Shown one piece after another: positions 9,124 through 18,367 of a stretch of DNA of 53,248 nucleotides (its first letter is position 1; each line of letters opens with the position of its first letter). The stretch is from NCBI GenBank assembly GCA_001874365.1, contig MPDF01000008.1, positions 1 through 53,248 of the forward strand, written 5' to 3'. The notes under the pieces are model-generated. The model saw nothing but the letters and a program-made list of their open reading frames with translations, searched no databases and was not told the DNA's origin. A program made the translations under genes and the position numbers. The DNA is from Gammaproteobacteria bacterium MedPE (GTDB lineage Bacteria > Pseudomonadota > Gammaproteobacteria > Enterobacterales > Psychrobiaceae).

Positions 9124-11712
9124 TTAATTCGCTACGATGTTAACCAGCTTACCCGGAATAACAATGACTTTACGTACTGTCTTATCTTGGGTAAAACGCA
9201 ATACATCGCTATCTTCTAGTGCTAGTTTTTCGATGTCATCTTTTGATGCATTGGCAGCAACTTTAAGTTTTGCGCGTAGCTTACCGTTTACTTGCACGAT
9301 AATTAGTTTTGAATCTTCTACTAACGCTGATTCATCAACACTTGGCCAGTCAACAAAAGCAAGGTTGTCTTCATGACCTAATGCCGCGTATAACTCGTGA
9401 CAGATGTGCGGGGCAATTGGCGCTAACATTTTTACAATGGCTTCGATTGCTTCGCCTAAAATAGCGCGATCTTGTTCGTCTGCTGTTGGCGCTTTATACA
9501 GGCGGTTAACCAATTCCATGATTGCAGCAATGGCTGTGTTAAACGTCTGACGGCGGCCAATATCATCTGACACTTTAGCAATGGCTTTATGCACTTCGCG
9601 GCGTAATGCTTTCTGTCCATCGTTAAATGCAGCGGTCTTAATGGCTGGTGTTGCGCCTTGTTCAATGTGATTGTAAGCCAAGCGCCATACACGTTTTAAG
9701 AAACGGTTAGCGCCTTCAACGGCAGAGTCAACCCATTCTAACGTTTGCTCAGCAGGGGCGGCAAACATAATAAATAGACGAACGGTATCGGCGCCGTATT
9801 TATCAATCATTACTTGCGGGTCAATGCCGTTATTTTTCGATTTCGACATCTTACTCATACCAGCATGTTCAAGTGCATCACCAGTTGATTTTTGAGTCGC
9901 ACCTGTAATTTGGCCTTTGTCATTAGTGATGGTTTCAACATCATCTAATAGGATCCACTGTTTAGTACCTTTTTCATCTAGCTTGTAGAAAGCATCAGAT
10001 AATACCATGCCTTGGGTAAGTAGCTTTTTGAACGGTTCGTTGCTATCGACTAAGCCTTGGTCACGTAGTAATTTGTGGAAGAAACGCGCGTACAATAAAT
10101 GCAAGATCGCGTGCTCGATACCACCAATGTATTGGTCAACTGGTAGCCAGTGATTAGCTTGTGCAGGGTCTAGCATCGCATCTTTTGCTGGAGAGGCGTA
10201 ACGTGCGTAATACCAGCTTGATTCCATAAAGGTATCAAAGGTATCTGTTTCGTGCATCGCAGGCTGACCGTTATAGGTTGTCTTAGCCCATTCTTTGTCT
10301 GATTTGATTGGCGAATTAATGCCATCCATCACAACGTCTTCTGGTAACACAACAGGCAGTTGCTCAGCTGGTACTGGCACTACATCACCATTTTCAAGAT
10401 GTAGCATCGGAATTGGGCTACCCCAATAACGCTGACGAGACACACCCCAGTCACGAAGACGGAAGTTAACTGTTTTCTTGCCTTTACCTTGCGATTCTAA
10501 TTCGCTGGCAATGGCATCAAGCGCTGCATCTGAGGTTAAACCATCAAATTGCGCTGAATTAAACAGAATGCCTTTTTCTGTGTAAGCGGCGTCGCTAATA
10601 TCAACAGTTTTATCTTCGCTGTCAGCGGCGTGAATTACTGCTTCAATCGGTAAACTGTATTTAGTCGCAAATTCAAAATCACGTTGGTCATGGCCAGGTA
10701 CCGCCATCACGGCGCCTGAGCCGTAATCGGCTAATACAAAGTTAGCAATCCAAACCGGCACTTCACGGCCCGTTAATGGGTGAACCGCGAAGAAAGGGGT
10801 TGCTATACCTTTCTTTTCCATCGTGGCCATGTCAGCTTCAGCAACTTTTGTAGTCTTACATTCTTCAATAAATGCAGCGATATCACTGTTTGTTTTAGCG
10901 GCTTCTAATGCAAGCTGGTGCTGTGCAGCAATGCCGACGTATGTCACACCCATCAGCGTATCTGGGCGAGTTGTGTAAACATCAAGCTGATCGTGGCGAT
11001 CTTTTAATGCGAAACTTAAATCAACGCCTTCAGAGCGGCCGATCCAGTTACGTTGCATGGTTTTAACTTTTTCAGGCCACTCGTCTAGCTCGTCCAAGTC
11101 ATCTAATAACTCTTGTGCGTATTTGGTAATGCGAACGAACCACTGTGGAATTTCTTTACGTTCAACCACGGTGTCACAGCGCCAACAACAGCCATCAACA
11201 ACTTGCTCATTAGCCAATACTGTTTGATCATGTGGACACCAGTTAACCGCTGAGGTCTTCTTGTACACCATGTCTTTTTTGTAAAGCTCAGTGAAGAACC
11301 ATTGCTCCCAGCGGTAGTAATCTGGTTTACACGTGGCTAATTCGCGATCCCAGTCGTAACCGAAGCCTAAGGCACGTAATTGATCATTCATGTAATCAAT
11401 ATTTTCGTAAGTCCATTTAGCTGGTGCTGTTTTATGGTTAATTGCCGCATTCTCAGCAGGTAGGCCAAATGCATCCCAACCCATTGGCTGCAATACGTTT
11501 TTACCTTGCATACGTTGATAACGTGATACGACGTCACCAATGGTGTAGTTACGCACGTGACCCATGTGCAGACGACCACTTGGGTAAGGGAACATTGATA
11601 AACAATAAAACTTCTCTTGACCATCTTTTTCAATGGCTTTGAAGGTGTTGGTATCAACCCAGTATTTTTGGGCTTTAGTTTCTATTTGTGATGGAGTGTA
11701 CTGCTCTTGCAT
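9124..11712 (-). CDS. leuS: Leucyl-tRNA synthetase
   Basis: Class I synthetase charging tRNA-Leu; 862 residues, as usual. The HIGH-type motif is in [12 protein letters not shown] (residues 41-52) and the KMSKS loop in [11 protein letters not shown] (about 619-625). The CP1 editing insertion occupies about residues 225-410, and two Cys pairs (CPHDQ and CCWRC, around 160-177) mark the zinc-binding region. It is the first gene of the leuS-lptE-holA-nadD operon and starts divergently from ybeL. Confidence 0.98.
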   Translation of the reverse strand: MQEQYTPSQIETKAQKYWVDTNTFKAIEKDGQEKFYCLSMFPYPSGRLHMGHVRNYTIGDVVSRYQRMQGKNVLQPMGWDAFGLPAENAAINHKTAPAKWTYENIDYMNDQLRALGFGYDWDRELATCKPDYYRWEQWFFTELYKKDMVYKKTSAVNWCPHDQTVLANEQVVDGCCWRCDTVVERKEIPQWFVRITKYAQELLDDLDELDEWPEKVKTMQRNWIGRSEGVDLSFALKDRHDQLDVYTTRPDTLMGVTYVGIAAQHQLALEAAKTNSDIAAFIEECKTTKVAEADMATMEKKGIATPFFAVHPLTGREVPVWIANFVLADYGSGAVMAVPGHDQRDFEFATKYSLPIEAVIHAADSEDKTVDISDAAYTEKGILFNSAQFDGLTSDAALDAIASELESQGKGKKTVNFRLRDWGVSRQRYWGSPIPMLHLENGDVVPVPAEQLPVVLPEDVVMDGINSPIKSDKEWAKTTYNGQPAMHETDTFDTFMESSWYYARYASPAKDAMLDPAQANHWLPVDQYIGGIEHAILHLLYARFFHKLLRDQGLVDSNEPFKKLLTQGMVLSDAFYKLDEKGTKQWILLDDVETITNDKGQITGATQKSTGDALEHAGMSKMSKSKNNGIDPQVMIDKYGADTVRLFIMFAAPAEQTLEWVDSAVEGANRFLKRVWRLAYNHIEQGATPAIKTAAFNDGQKALRREVHKAIAKVSDDIGRRQTFNTAIAAIMELVNRLYKAPTADEQDRAILGEAIEAIVKMLAPIAPHICHELYAALGHEDNLAFVDWPSVDESALVEDSKLIIVQVNGKLRAKLKVAANASKDDIEKLALEDSDVLRFTQDKTVRKVIVIPGKLVNIVAN

Positions 11713-11921
11713 TTAACTTTACCTAGGACACTTAACGGTAATCATCCATGATAAGGACGTTACACGTTTTAAATATGAAAAAATTAGCCATAGGATACAG
11801 CCCAAGTTGATTTGCAACAATACTTTGTTGCTTTGGATGACAAAAAGTTAGTCAAAATTGTGCAATCTATTGGTTCAAGGCGTATATTTTAAGTAGGACA
11901 TTGTTCATTGGGGAGATAATT

Positions 11922-12419
11922 ATGCAAACTGATAAAGCAATATTTAAAACCGGATATCATAAATTATTGGAGTCATTACAACGTCGATGGCTTGATGATG
12001 GTAAAAAAATCACTTTAGAAACACTGATTGCCAAAGGCATGGAAAGTTATCGGTTTAACCATGCTATGAGTGACGAACAACTCCGTGATATTGAGTGGCA
12101 ATTAAAAATTGATTTAAAAGAGTTTATTAATGACACTAGGCAAAACCCTTCCTTGGTGAATTCGCCGCAATATTTAGCATTAGAGTCGACTATGTGGCAA
12201 TGGGCGCTAGCAATAAGCGACAAGTGCCAAATAGAATGGCTTGAAGTCAGTGAAGATATTAAACACGATGGACTGTATCAAACGGATGATGTAGTTGGGT
12301 TAGGGCAATTCATCTGCTTAAATTGCTCAAGTGCTATTTGGGTCTATCATCCGCAAGCCTTAAGCACGTGTGCTAATTGCCAAGGCGTGCAGTTTAGACG
12401 AATCGCCTTTAGTCCTTAG
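11922..12419 (+). CDS. ybeL: Zinc-ribbon protein of the YbeL / DUF1451 family
   Basis: Cytoplasmic protein of 165 residues. The N-terminal two thirds are helical and charged; the C-terminal part has a rubredoxin-like zinc ribbon, CLNC then CANC, typical of DUF1451 (E. coli YbeL), whose function is not well defined. I placed the start at ATG 11922 because GGGGAGA precedes it; an upstream TTG at 11901 lacks such a site. It lies divergent from leuS and converges on lnt with an 11-bp overlap of the coding 3' ends, leaving no room for a terminator between them. Confidence 0.88.
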   Translation: MQTDKAIFKTGYHKLLESLQRRWLDDGKKITLETLIAKGMESYRFNHAMSDEQLRDIEWQLKIDLKEFINDTRQNPSLVNSPQYLALESTMWQWALAISDKCQIEWLEVSEDIKHDGLYQTDDVVGLGQFICLNCSSAIWVYHPQALSTCANCQGVQFRRIAFSP

Positions 12420-14064
12420 AAAGCGAATAACCTTTATTGAGTGCCGCCAGTTTTTGCGTTAAACGATTCTGGCGGTGACCCGCGAGCATGCAAAGTGCCA
12501 GTAGTATGGCAAACAACGTAATTAAAGGCGTTTGACCGTGGCGATAAAAGAACGTCTCACCGCTTACTGTTTTCACATTGGCCCGTAATACGGCTTCTTC
12601 AAATTGTGGTAACTGATCGACTATTTTTCCGTACTGATCGACAATGGCTGTTACGCCAGTATTCGTCACTCGAATTAGCGGTCGTCCCAATTCAATTGCC
12701 CGCATTTGCGCAATCTGCATATGTTGATGTGGACCAATAGATTCACCAAACCAAGCATCATTAGATATCGTCAGTAAGAAATCAGTGTCGGATTTCATAT
12801 TAGCGCGTACTAAATCACCAAAGGCAATTTCATAACAAATAGCTGGTGAAAATTTAAAGCCTCGCGCTGTTAAATTCTCTTGTGCCCAATCGCCGCGGGT
12901 AAAGGATGACATCGGTAAATTAAATAAGGGCGCCAATGGACGCAATATCGCTTGAAACGGTACAAACTCACCGATTGGCAATAGCTGATGTTTGTAATAT
13001 CTATTGGTATGATCGGACTGATAAATTCCTTTGATATTGCGGCTGTCGGTATCATTGCCTACCGTCATGATTGCGTTAAAATAATCATGATTGATCGATG
13101 AAGGGGGTTTTGCCGCGATATTCGCTGCGATGTTCTTTTTGGGGGTACGGCCGATAATTCCTGTGATGATGGCGCTATCATTGAATGCGGCTGCTGAGTC
13201 CATTAATTTCAAGTAATCTTGTACCCATCCTTCGACTGCTGGCATTGCGGCTTCTGGCCAAATGATAACGTCACTATCGAAATGTTCACGGCTTAAATCC
13301 ATGTAGCGCGTAATCGTTGGCCACATTGCTTTAGCGTCCCATTTTGCACTCTGTTCAATATTGCCTTGGATTAGTGCTAGGTTGACTGCGCGTTGTTGTT
13401 CAATCAGTTGATCTTGACTGTTAAGGCTAGCGCTCCCGAATGCCACTAACACGAGCAATACTGCACTTTTAACGTGACGTTTAATCGCGTAAAACGCTAA
13501 GGTCGCGATAAGACAAATAATGGCTGATAAACCGAGCATACCGACTACGGATGCAGCGCTGCTATATACTCCTGTTGTTTGACTGTAGCCTAGAGATAGC
13601 CAAGGAAAACCTGTGAGTACAACGCCGCGTAAATATTCAGTTATTAACCATGCACTGGTGAACAGCAGCACATTAAATAATGGCCATTGTTGTTGACGGT
13701 ATTTAATGAATAGGTAACAGGCGAGTGCAGGGTATATGGCCAGATATAATGCAAGCAGCAGCATTAAAATTAATGTCACGATGAGTGGTAAGCCGCCAAA
13801 AATATCTAACGATACATGAACCCAACGTAGACCCGCCAAAAAAAGTCCTGCGCCGAATGCAAGACCAATCATGAATCCTGCTCTAACCGTTGTTACCTTG
13901 TGATGATGAAGTAGCGAAAATAAAGCAATTATCGCAACGGGCACTGCCCATTGTTGATCGTAAGGTGCGAAGCCTAGGTGAGCGATAATGCCAGCGATAA
14001 ATGCCACGGCGGGTAAGATAAAAAAACGCCCCTTAAGGGCGTTTAACATTGGGGGAAATCCCAT
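12409..14064 (-). CDS. lnt: Apolipoprotein N-acyltransferase
   Basis: Inner-membrane enzyme that adds the third acyl chain to the N-terminal Cys of lipoproteins. Several N-terminal helices (to about residue 215) precede a nitrilase-fold domain. The expected catalytic triad is visible: Glu in WPEAAMP (about 266), Lys in YYKHQLLPIGEF (about 357) and Cys in CYEIAF (about 407). It is the last gene of the miaB-lnt block, 15 bp after corC. ATG 14064 is preceded by AAGGAT at a long 11-bp spacing; ATG 14049 (MLNALKGRFF) is an alternative. Codons 6-16 encode a terminator-like hairpin, described separately. Confidence 0.96.
   Translation of the reverse strand: MGFPPMLNALKGRFFILPAVAFIAGIIAHLGFAPYDQQWAVPVAIIALFSLLHHHKVTTVRAGFMIGLAFGAGLFLAGLRWVHVSLDIFGGLPLIVTLILMLLLALYLAIYPALACYLFIKYRQQQWPLFNVLLFTSAWLITEYLRGVVLTGFPWLSLGYSQTTGVYSSAASVVGMLGLSAIICLIATLAFYAIKRHVKSAVLLVLVAFGSASLNSQDQLIEQQRAVNLALIQGNIEQSAKWDAKAMWPTITRYMDLSREHFDSDVIIWPEAAMPAVEGWVQDYLKLMDSAAAFNDSAIITGIIGRTPKKNIAANIAAKPPSSINHDYFNAIMTVGNDTDSRNIKGIYQSDHTNRYYKHQLLPIGEFVPFQAILRPLAPLFNLPMSSFTRGDWAQENLTARGFKFSPAICYEIAFGDLVRANMKSDTDFLLTISNDAWFGESIGPHQHMQIAQMRAIELGRPLIRVTNTGVTAIVDQYGKIVDQLPQFEEAVLRANVKTVSGETFFYRHGQTPLITLFAILLALCMLAGHRQNRLTQKLAALNKGYSLSKD
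14020..14044 (-). terminator. Terminator-like hairpin inside the first codons of lnt
   Basis: Read on the minus strand: AAACGCCC, loop TTAAG, GGGCGTTT, with the T-run extending to seven consecutive T and then ATC. An 8-bp GC-containing stem with a 5-nt loop and a T7 run has the full form of an intrinsic terminator, yet it encodes NALKGRFF of Lnt, starting about 20 nt after the ATG. It could end transcripts from corC when lnt is not being translated, acting as an attenuator. Function is inferred. Confidence 0.6.
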
Positions 14065-14079
14065 AAACTACTTAAATCC

Positions 14080-14946
14080 TTAAGTTTGCGACTCTGTCGT
14101 TGGTACTTTAACCTGTAGTTGTACTAATCGTCGCGAATCCGCTTTGATAACCTTAAACTGATACTCCATGAGTTGGATTTCTTCACCGCTGCTCGGTAAA
14201 TGTCCAAACTCTTTAGTAATCAAACCGCCAATCGTATCTACTTCTGACTCGTCAAATTTAGTATCGAAATATTGGTTGAAATCTTCCAGTGTCGTGAGTG
14301 CTGCGATCGAATAAACTTGTTTACCAACCTTTTTAATATCTTCGGTAATTGTTTCATCGATAGCAGATTCATCTTCTATCTCGCCAACAATTTCTTCTAA
14401 AATATCTTCGATTGTTACCAAACCAGAAACGCCGCCGTATTCATCAACAACCACTGCCATGTGATAGCGTTTTGCACGGAACTCGCGCAGCAACACATCA
14501 ACTTTCTTACTTTCAGGAACGATGACGCAAGGACGAATAATATTAGTGATGACTTGGTTTTCAATATCGCCATCAAGCGTTAGCGGAATAATATCCTTGG
14601 CTAACAACATGCCTTCAACATTGTCTTTGTCTTCAGAAATCACTGGGAATCGCGAGTGAGAAGATTGCGTAATCACTTCAATGGTTTTAGCGATAGTGTT
14701 GTTGTTTTCCAATACAACCATTTGAGAACGTGGGATCATAATATCTCTCACACGTTTGCGAGATACATTAAGTACGCCGTGGATCATATCTTGGGTGTAT
14801 GAATCGATTAATGCACGATCGCCTGCATCTTGGATAAATTCAACTAACTCTTCTTGGCTTTGTACTTCGCCTTGGAACATTTGTCCGATACGCTCTAACC
14901 AAGTTTTGTTAGTTGTTTGACTACTTGGAGGTTTGTCTTCACTCAT
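14080..14946 (-). CDS. corC: CorC/YbeX family CBS-domain protein
   Basis: Soluble protein of 288 residues with two CBS domains (about 70-130 and 135-195) and the CorC_HlyC C-terminal domain (about 210-285). It lacks the membrane DUF21 domain, as E. coli YbeX/CorC does. The family has been linked to Mg2+/Co2+ efflux and, for YbeX, to ribosome metabolism. It sits between ybeY and lnt as in other gammaproteobacteria. The segment VDEYGGVSGLVTIEDILEE is typical of CBS2. Confidence 0.93.
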   Translation of the reverse strand: MSEDKPPSSQTTNKTWLERIGQMFQGEVQSQEELVEFIQDAGDRALIDSYTQDMIHGVLNVSRKRVRDIMIPRSQMVVLENNNTIAKTIEVITQSSHSRFPVISEDKDNVEGMLLAKDIIPLTLDGDIENQVITNIIRPCVIVPESKKVDVLLREFRAKRYHMAVVVDEYGGVSGLVTIEDILEEIVGEIEDESAIDETITEDIKKVGKQVYSIAALTTLEDFNQYFDTKFDESEVDTIGGLITKEFGHLPSSGEEIQLMEYQFKVIKADSRRLVQLQVKVPTTESQT

Positions 14947-14976
14947 TGCTGATTATTTTTCCTACGATATTTGAAA

Positions 14977-15435
14977 TTATGATATGTCGTCACGATAGGG
15001 ATCGTCAATCGCTAATGTGGCTAATAGTTTCTTTTCAAGCGACTCCATTTCAAGTGCTTGATCTGGCTCAATATGATCCATTCCTAATAAATGTAACGAA
15101 CCATGTATGACCATATGCGCCCAATGATCATTGAGTGCTTTTTCTTGTTCAATGGCTTCTTTTTCGATAATAGATTTACATATGACGAGATCGCCGAGTA
15201 AATTTAGTTCAACCATTGGCGGTGCATCAAATTCAAAAGATAGAACATTGGTGGGTTTATCTTTACCGCGATATTCCGCATTGAGAGCCTGTGATTCTTC
15301 AGGTTCGACTAATCGAATAGTGACTTCTGCATTAGGTTTTACACCTTTTAATGCGGCAGTTAACCACGTGATAAACTGATCGTGGCTTGGTAGATTAGTC
15401 TCATCACAGGCAATTTGTAGATCGAGATCAATCAT
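14977..15435 (-). CDS. ybeY: Endoribonuclease YbeY (16S rRNA maturation)
   Basis: Metal-dependent RNase needed for 16S rRNA 3' end maturation and late ribosome quality control. The zinc signature HGSLHLLGMDH is present at residues 111-121, giving the three ligand His (111, 115, 121). Length (152) is normal. The start overlaps the end of phoH by 8 bp, so translation is likely coupled. The next gene, corC, is 30 bp downstream. Confidence 0.96.
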   Translation of the reverse strand: MIDLDLQIACDETNLPSHDQFITWLTAALKGVKPNAEVTIRLVEPEESQALNAEYRGKDKPTNVLSFEFDAPPMVELNLLGDLVICKSIIEKEAIEQEKALNDHWAHMVIHGSLHLLGMDHIEPDQALEMESLEKKLLATLAIDDPYRDDIS

Positions 15436-16489
15436 TGTTAGGCGACTCTTGTTCTACTGGCTTTTGCGTTGCCAGCGCTTCTTGTTTACGCGATGCTTTA
15501 ACACGGTTTTCATTATCTTCAAAGGCTTGATAGGCATCGACAACACGCGCGACTACTTGGTGTCGAACAATGTCTTTTGATTGAAAGAAGTTAAAACTGA
15601 CTGATTCGATTTCACCTAATACTTCAATGGCTTGTCGTAAGCCACTTTTGATATGACGCGGTAAATCTACTTGGGTAATATCACCAGTGATAATCGCTTT
15701 CGAATTAAAACCGATACGGGTTAAGAACATCTTCATTTGTTCTGTCGTCGTATTTTGAGATTCGTCTAAAATAACAAATGCGTCATTGAGAGTTCGTCCA
15801 CGCATGTACGCGAGAGGTGCTATTTCAATCACATTCTTTTCAATTAACTTTTCAACTTTTTCAAAACCAAGCATTTCAAAAAGTGCATCATAAAGAGGAC
15901 GTAAATAGGGATCGACCTTTTGGCTTAAATCACCCGGCAAAAAGCCTAACTTTTCACCTGCTTCAACTGCCGGACGAGTTAATAAGATACGACGTACTTC
16001 TTGACGTTCTAATGCATCTACAGCACAAGCAACGGCAAGGTAGGTTTTACCCGTTCCGGCAGGACCGACGCCAAAACAGATATCATTTGCCATGATGTTG
16101 GCAACATAATCCTGTTGGTTTAAATTACGTGGTTTGATAATACCTTTGCGTGTTTTTATATAAACGTCTTTGCCATTATTGGCAAGCTCATCTTGCTCTA
16201 ATGCACGACATTCTTCGATAGCCATATGCACTTGATCAGGTGTTAACTCGGCGGCTTGTCCTTTAACTGGCGCTGTTTCAATATAGAGATCACGTAACAT
16301 GTCAGAAACAGGTTTCGCAATTTCAGGGCGACCAATAATCTGAAAGTGATTGTCTTTATAGAGAATTTCTACGCCCATTCGACGTTCTATTTGTTTCAGA
16401 TTGTCATTAAATGGACCACATAGGTTGATTAGACGAGCCTGTGTTGGTGGCTCCATATAAGTATCAACGGTAATAATGTTTTTAGCCAA
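15428..16489 (-). CDS. ybeZ: PhoH-like ATPase (YbeZ)
   Basis: Cytoplasmic P-loop ATPase of the PhoH family, 353 residues. Walker A is GPAGTGKT at 142-149; the Walker B-like region is FVILDESQNTT. An N-terminal KH-like region precedes the ATPase domain. YbeZ works with YbeY in RNA/ribosome metabolism, and the two genes overlap here. A 142-bp gap containing a perfect inverted repeat separates it from miaB. Confidence 0.94.
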   Translation of the reverse strand: MAKNIITVDTYMEPPTQARLINLCGPFNDNLKQIERRMGVEILYKDNHFQIIGRPEIAKPVSDMLRDLYIETAPVKGQAAELTPDQVHMAIEECRALEQDELANNGKDVYIKTRKGIIKPRNLNQQDYVANIMANDICFGVGPAGTGKTYLAVACAVDALERQEVRRILLTRPAVEAGEKLGFLPGDLSQKVDPYLRPLYDALFEMLGFEKVEKLIEKNVIEIAPLAYMRGRTLNDAFVILDESQNTTTEQMKMFLTRIGFNSKAIITGDITQVDLPRHIKSGLRQAIEVLGEIESVSFNFFQSKDIVRHQVVARVVDAYQAFEDNENRVKASRKQEALATQKPVEQESPNND

Positions 16490-16520
16490 GAGTTAACTAT
16501 TCCTTTTGGTTGCTGAAATT

Positions 16521-16542
16521 GAAAGACAGCTGGCTGTCTTTC
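16521..16542. repeat. 10-bp inverted repeat between miaB and ybeZ
   Basis: GAAAGACAGC-TG-GCTGTCTTTC, a perfect palindrome-like hairpin in the 142-bp gap. In the minus-strand direction of the operon it is not followed by a T-run, so it is not a normal terminator. It may be a processing site, a transcript-stabilising stem or a binding site. Confidence 0.6.
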
Positions 16543-16631
16543 GTCTTTCCCTAGCGCCTTGTTTTAGCTGATTTTCTCTACGCACAACAAGATCACTTAC
16601 TTAATGCAATTGGTATTAATGTTAGATTTTT

Positions 16632-18059
16632 CTATGGTGTATAGATTCCGACACCAGATTCATCAATTGATTCATTGTGTTTTGCTAAGATTGATTCAGG
16701 TGACGTATCAACACGTAACCCCATCTCATCTTCACCACGAACGAATTCACCACGTAACGAGTTAGTAAACACATCAACAACTTTCACGTCGGCAAAACCA
16801 CCGATTAGGCTGTGAGGCCCTTCAAAGTTAATAACGCGGTTGTTTTCGGTACGTCCACGTAGCTCCATTGGATTCTTTTTCGATGGCCCTTCAACCAAGA
16901 TGCGCTGCTCAGTGTTTAGCATATGACGTGCATGTTGTAGAGCTTGCTGGTTAATGCGATGTTGCAATAACGCAAGGCGTTTTTTCTTATCATCCATTGA
17001 TACATCGTCTGGCAAATCAGCCGCTGGTGTGCCAGGGCGTGCGCTGTAAATGAAACTAAAGCTCATATCAAAATTGATTTCTTCGATAAGTTTCATTGTA
17101 TCTTGGAAGTCGTCATCTGATTCACCAGGAAAGCCAATGATAAAATCACTGCTCATGGCGATATTAGGGCGAACCTTTCGTAAATTACGAACCGTTTTCT
17201 TAAATTCAATCGCCATGTGATTACGCTTCATTAAATTCAAAATTCGGTCAGAGCCTGACTGAACGGGTAAATGAAGGTGGTCAACTAACTCAGGTACATC
17301 GGCATAAACATCAACCAATGCTTGTGTAAATTCAACGGGATGGCTAGTGGTATAACGAATTCGGTCGATGCCGTCAATTGACGCAATCAAACGAATAAGG
17401 TCAGCGAAATCACAGATGTCACCTTCAAAGGTTTCACCGCGATATGCATTGACGTTTTGACCAAGTAAATTAACTTCACGAACGCCTTGCTCGGCTAATG
17501 AGGCGACTTCATAAAGTACATCATCAAGTGGACGGGAAACTTCTTCACCACGGGTGTAAGGGACAACGCAGAAACTACAGTATTTACTACAGCCTTCCAT
17601 GACTGAAACGAATGCGGTAACGCCGTCAGCCTTAGGCTCTGGTAAACGGTCAAACTTTTCAATTTCAGGAAAGCTAACGTCGATTACTGTTTTTTCACCT
17701 TGTTGGATCTGTCCAATCATTTCGGGTAAACGATGAAGCGTTTGCGGACCAAAAATTAAATCAACAAAATGAGCACGCTCACGAATTGCTTTACCTTCTT
17801 GAGAGGCAACACAACCACCAACACCAATAATAACACCTGGCTTTTTGTCTTTGAGTGTTTTCCAGCGCCCGAGTTGATGGAAAACCTTTTCCTGGGCTTT
17901 TTCCCTAATTGAACAGGTGTTAAGCAATAATACGTCTGCTTCTTCCGGTTCTTCGGTTAATTCGTAACCGTTATAGTCATTAAGCAAGTCGCCAATTTTT
18001 GATGAATCGTATTCATTCATCTGACAACCCCAAGTTTTAATTAAAAGTTTCTTGGCCAT
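16632..18059 (-). CDS. miaB: tRNA-2-methylthio-N6-dimethylallyladenosine synthase
   Basis: Radical-SAM methylthiotransferase that converts i6A37 to ms2i6A37 in tRNAs. The N-terminal cluster Cys are at 12, 49 and 83 and the radical-SAM motif CSKYCSFC gives Cys 157, 161 and 164, the standard spacing. A C-terminal TRAM domain follows (about 375-440). I use ATG 18059 ([17 protein letters not shown]), which gives these numbers; the frame extends upstream to 18098 but adds residues not seen in the family. First gene of the miaB-ybeZ-ybeY-corC-lnt block. Confidence 0.97.
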   Translation of the reverse strand: MAKKLLIKTWGCQMNEYDSSKIGDLLNDYNGYELTEEPEEADVLLLNTCSIREKAQEKVFHQLGRWKTLKDKKPGVIIGVGGCVASQEGKAIRERAHFVDLIFGPQTLHRLPEMIGQIQQGEKTVIDVSFPEIEKFDRLPEPKADGVTAFVSVMEGCSKYCSFCVVPYTRGEEVSRPLDDVLYEVASLAEQGVREVNLLGQNVNAYRGETFEGDICDFADLIRLIASIDGIDRIRYTTSHPVEFTQALVDVYADVPELVDHLHLPVQSGSDRILNLMKRNHMAIEFKKTVRNLRKVRPNIAMSSDFIIGFPGESDDDFQDTMKLIEEINFDMSFSFIYSARPGTPAADLPDDVSMDDKKKRLALLQHRINQQALQHARHMLNTEQRILVEGPSKKNPMELRGRTENNRVINFEGPHSLIGGFADVKVVDVFTNSLRGEFVRGEDEMGLRVDTSPESILAKHNESIDESGVGIYTP

Positions 18060-18367
18060 AAAAATTTCCATCACTGAGCGCAAAAAATAGCGGCACATTT
18101 TACCTAAGGCATTTCACAAAGACTAGTTTAATTTGTGTAAATGAACATTTGTTATGGAATTGGATCACAACTTACGTGAAATTATGGAGCATGCGTGATG
18201 ATATGGAGAGGATATTTTTATGATGTCAATCCTCATTTCAAATTGCGTTAAATAAACTGAATACTTTCAATAAGTCTAACATTTCTACTGACCCTCTCTT
18301 TCTAATTCGTTAAACCTTGTTTAAACTGCCTCCATAAATGTAAATTCAACTAATTTTGTAGGCAGTT

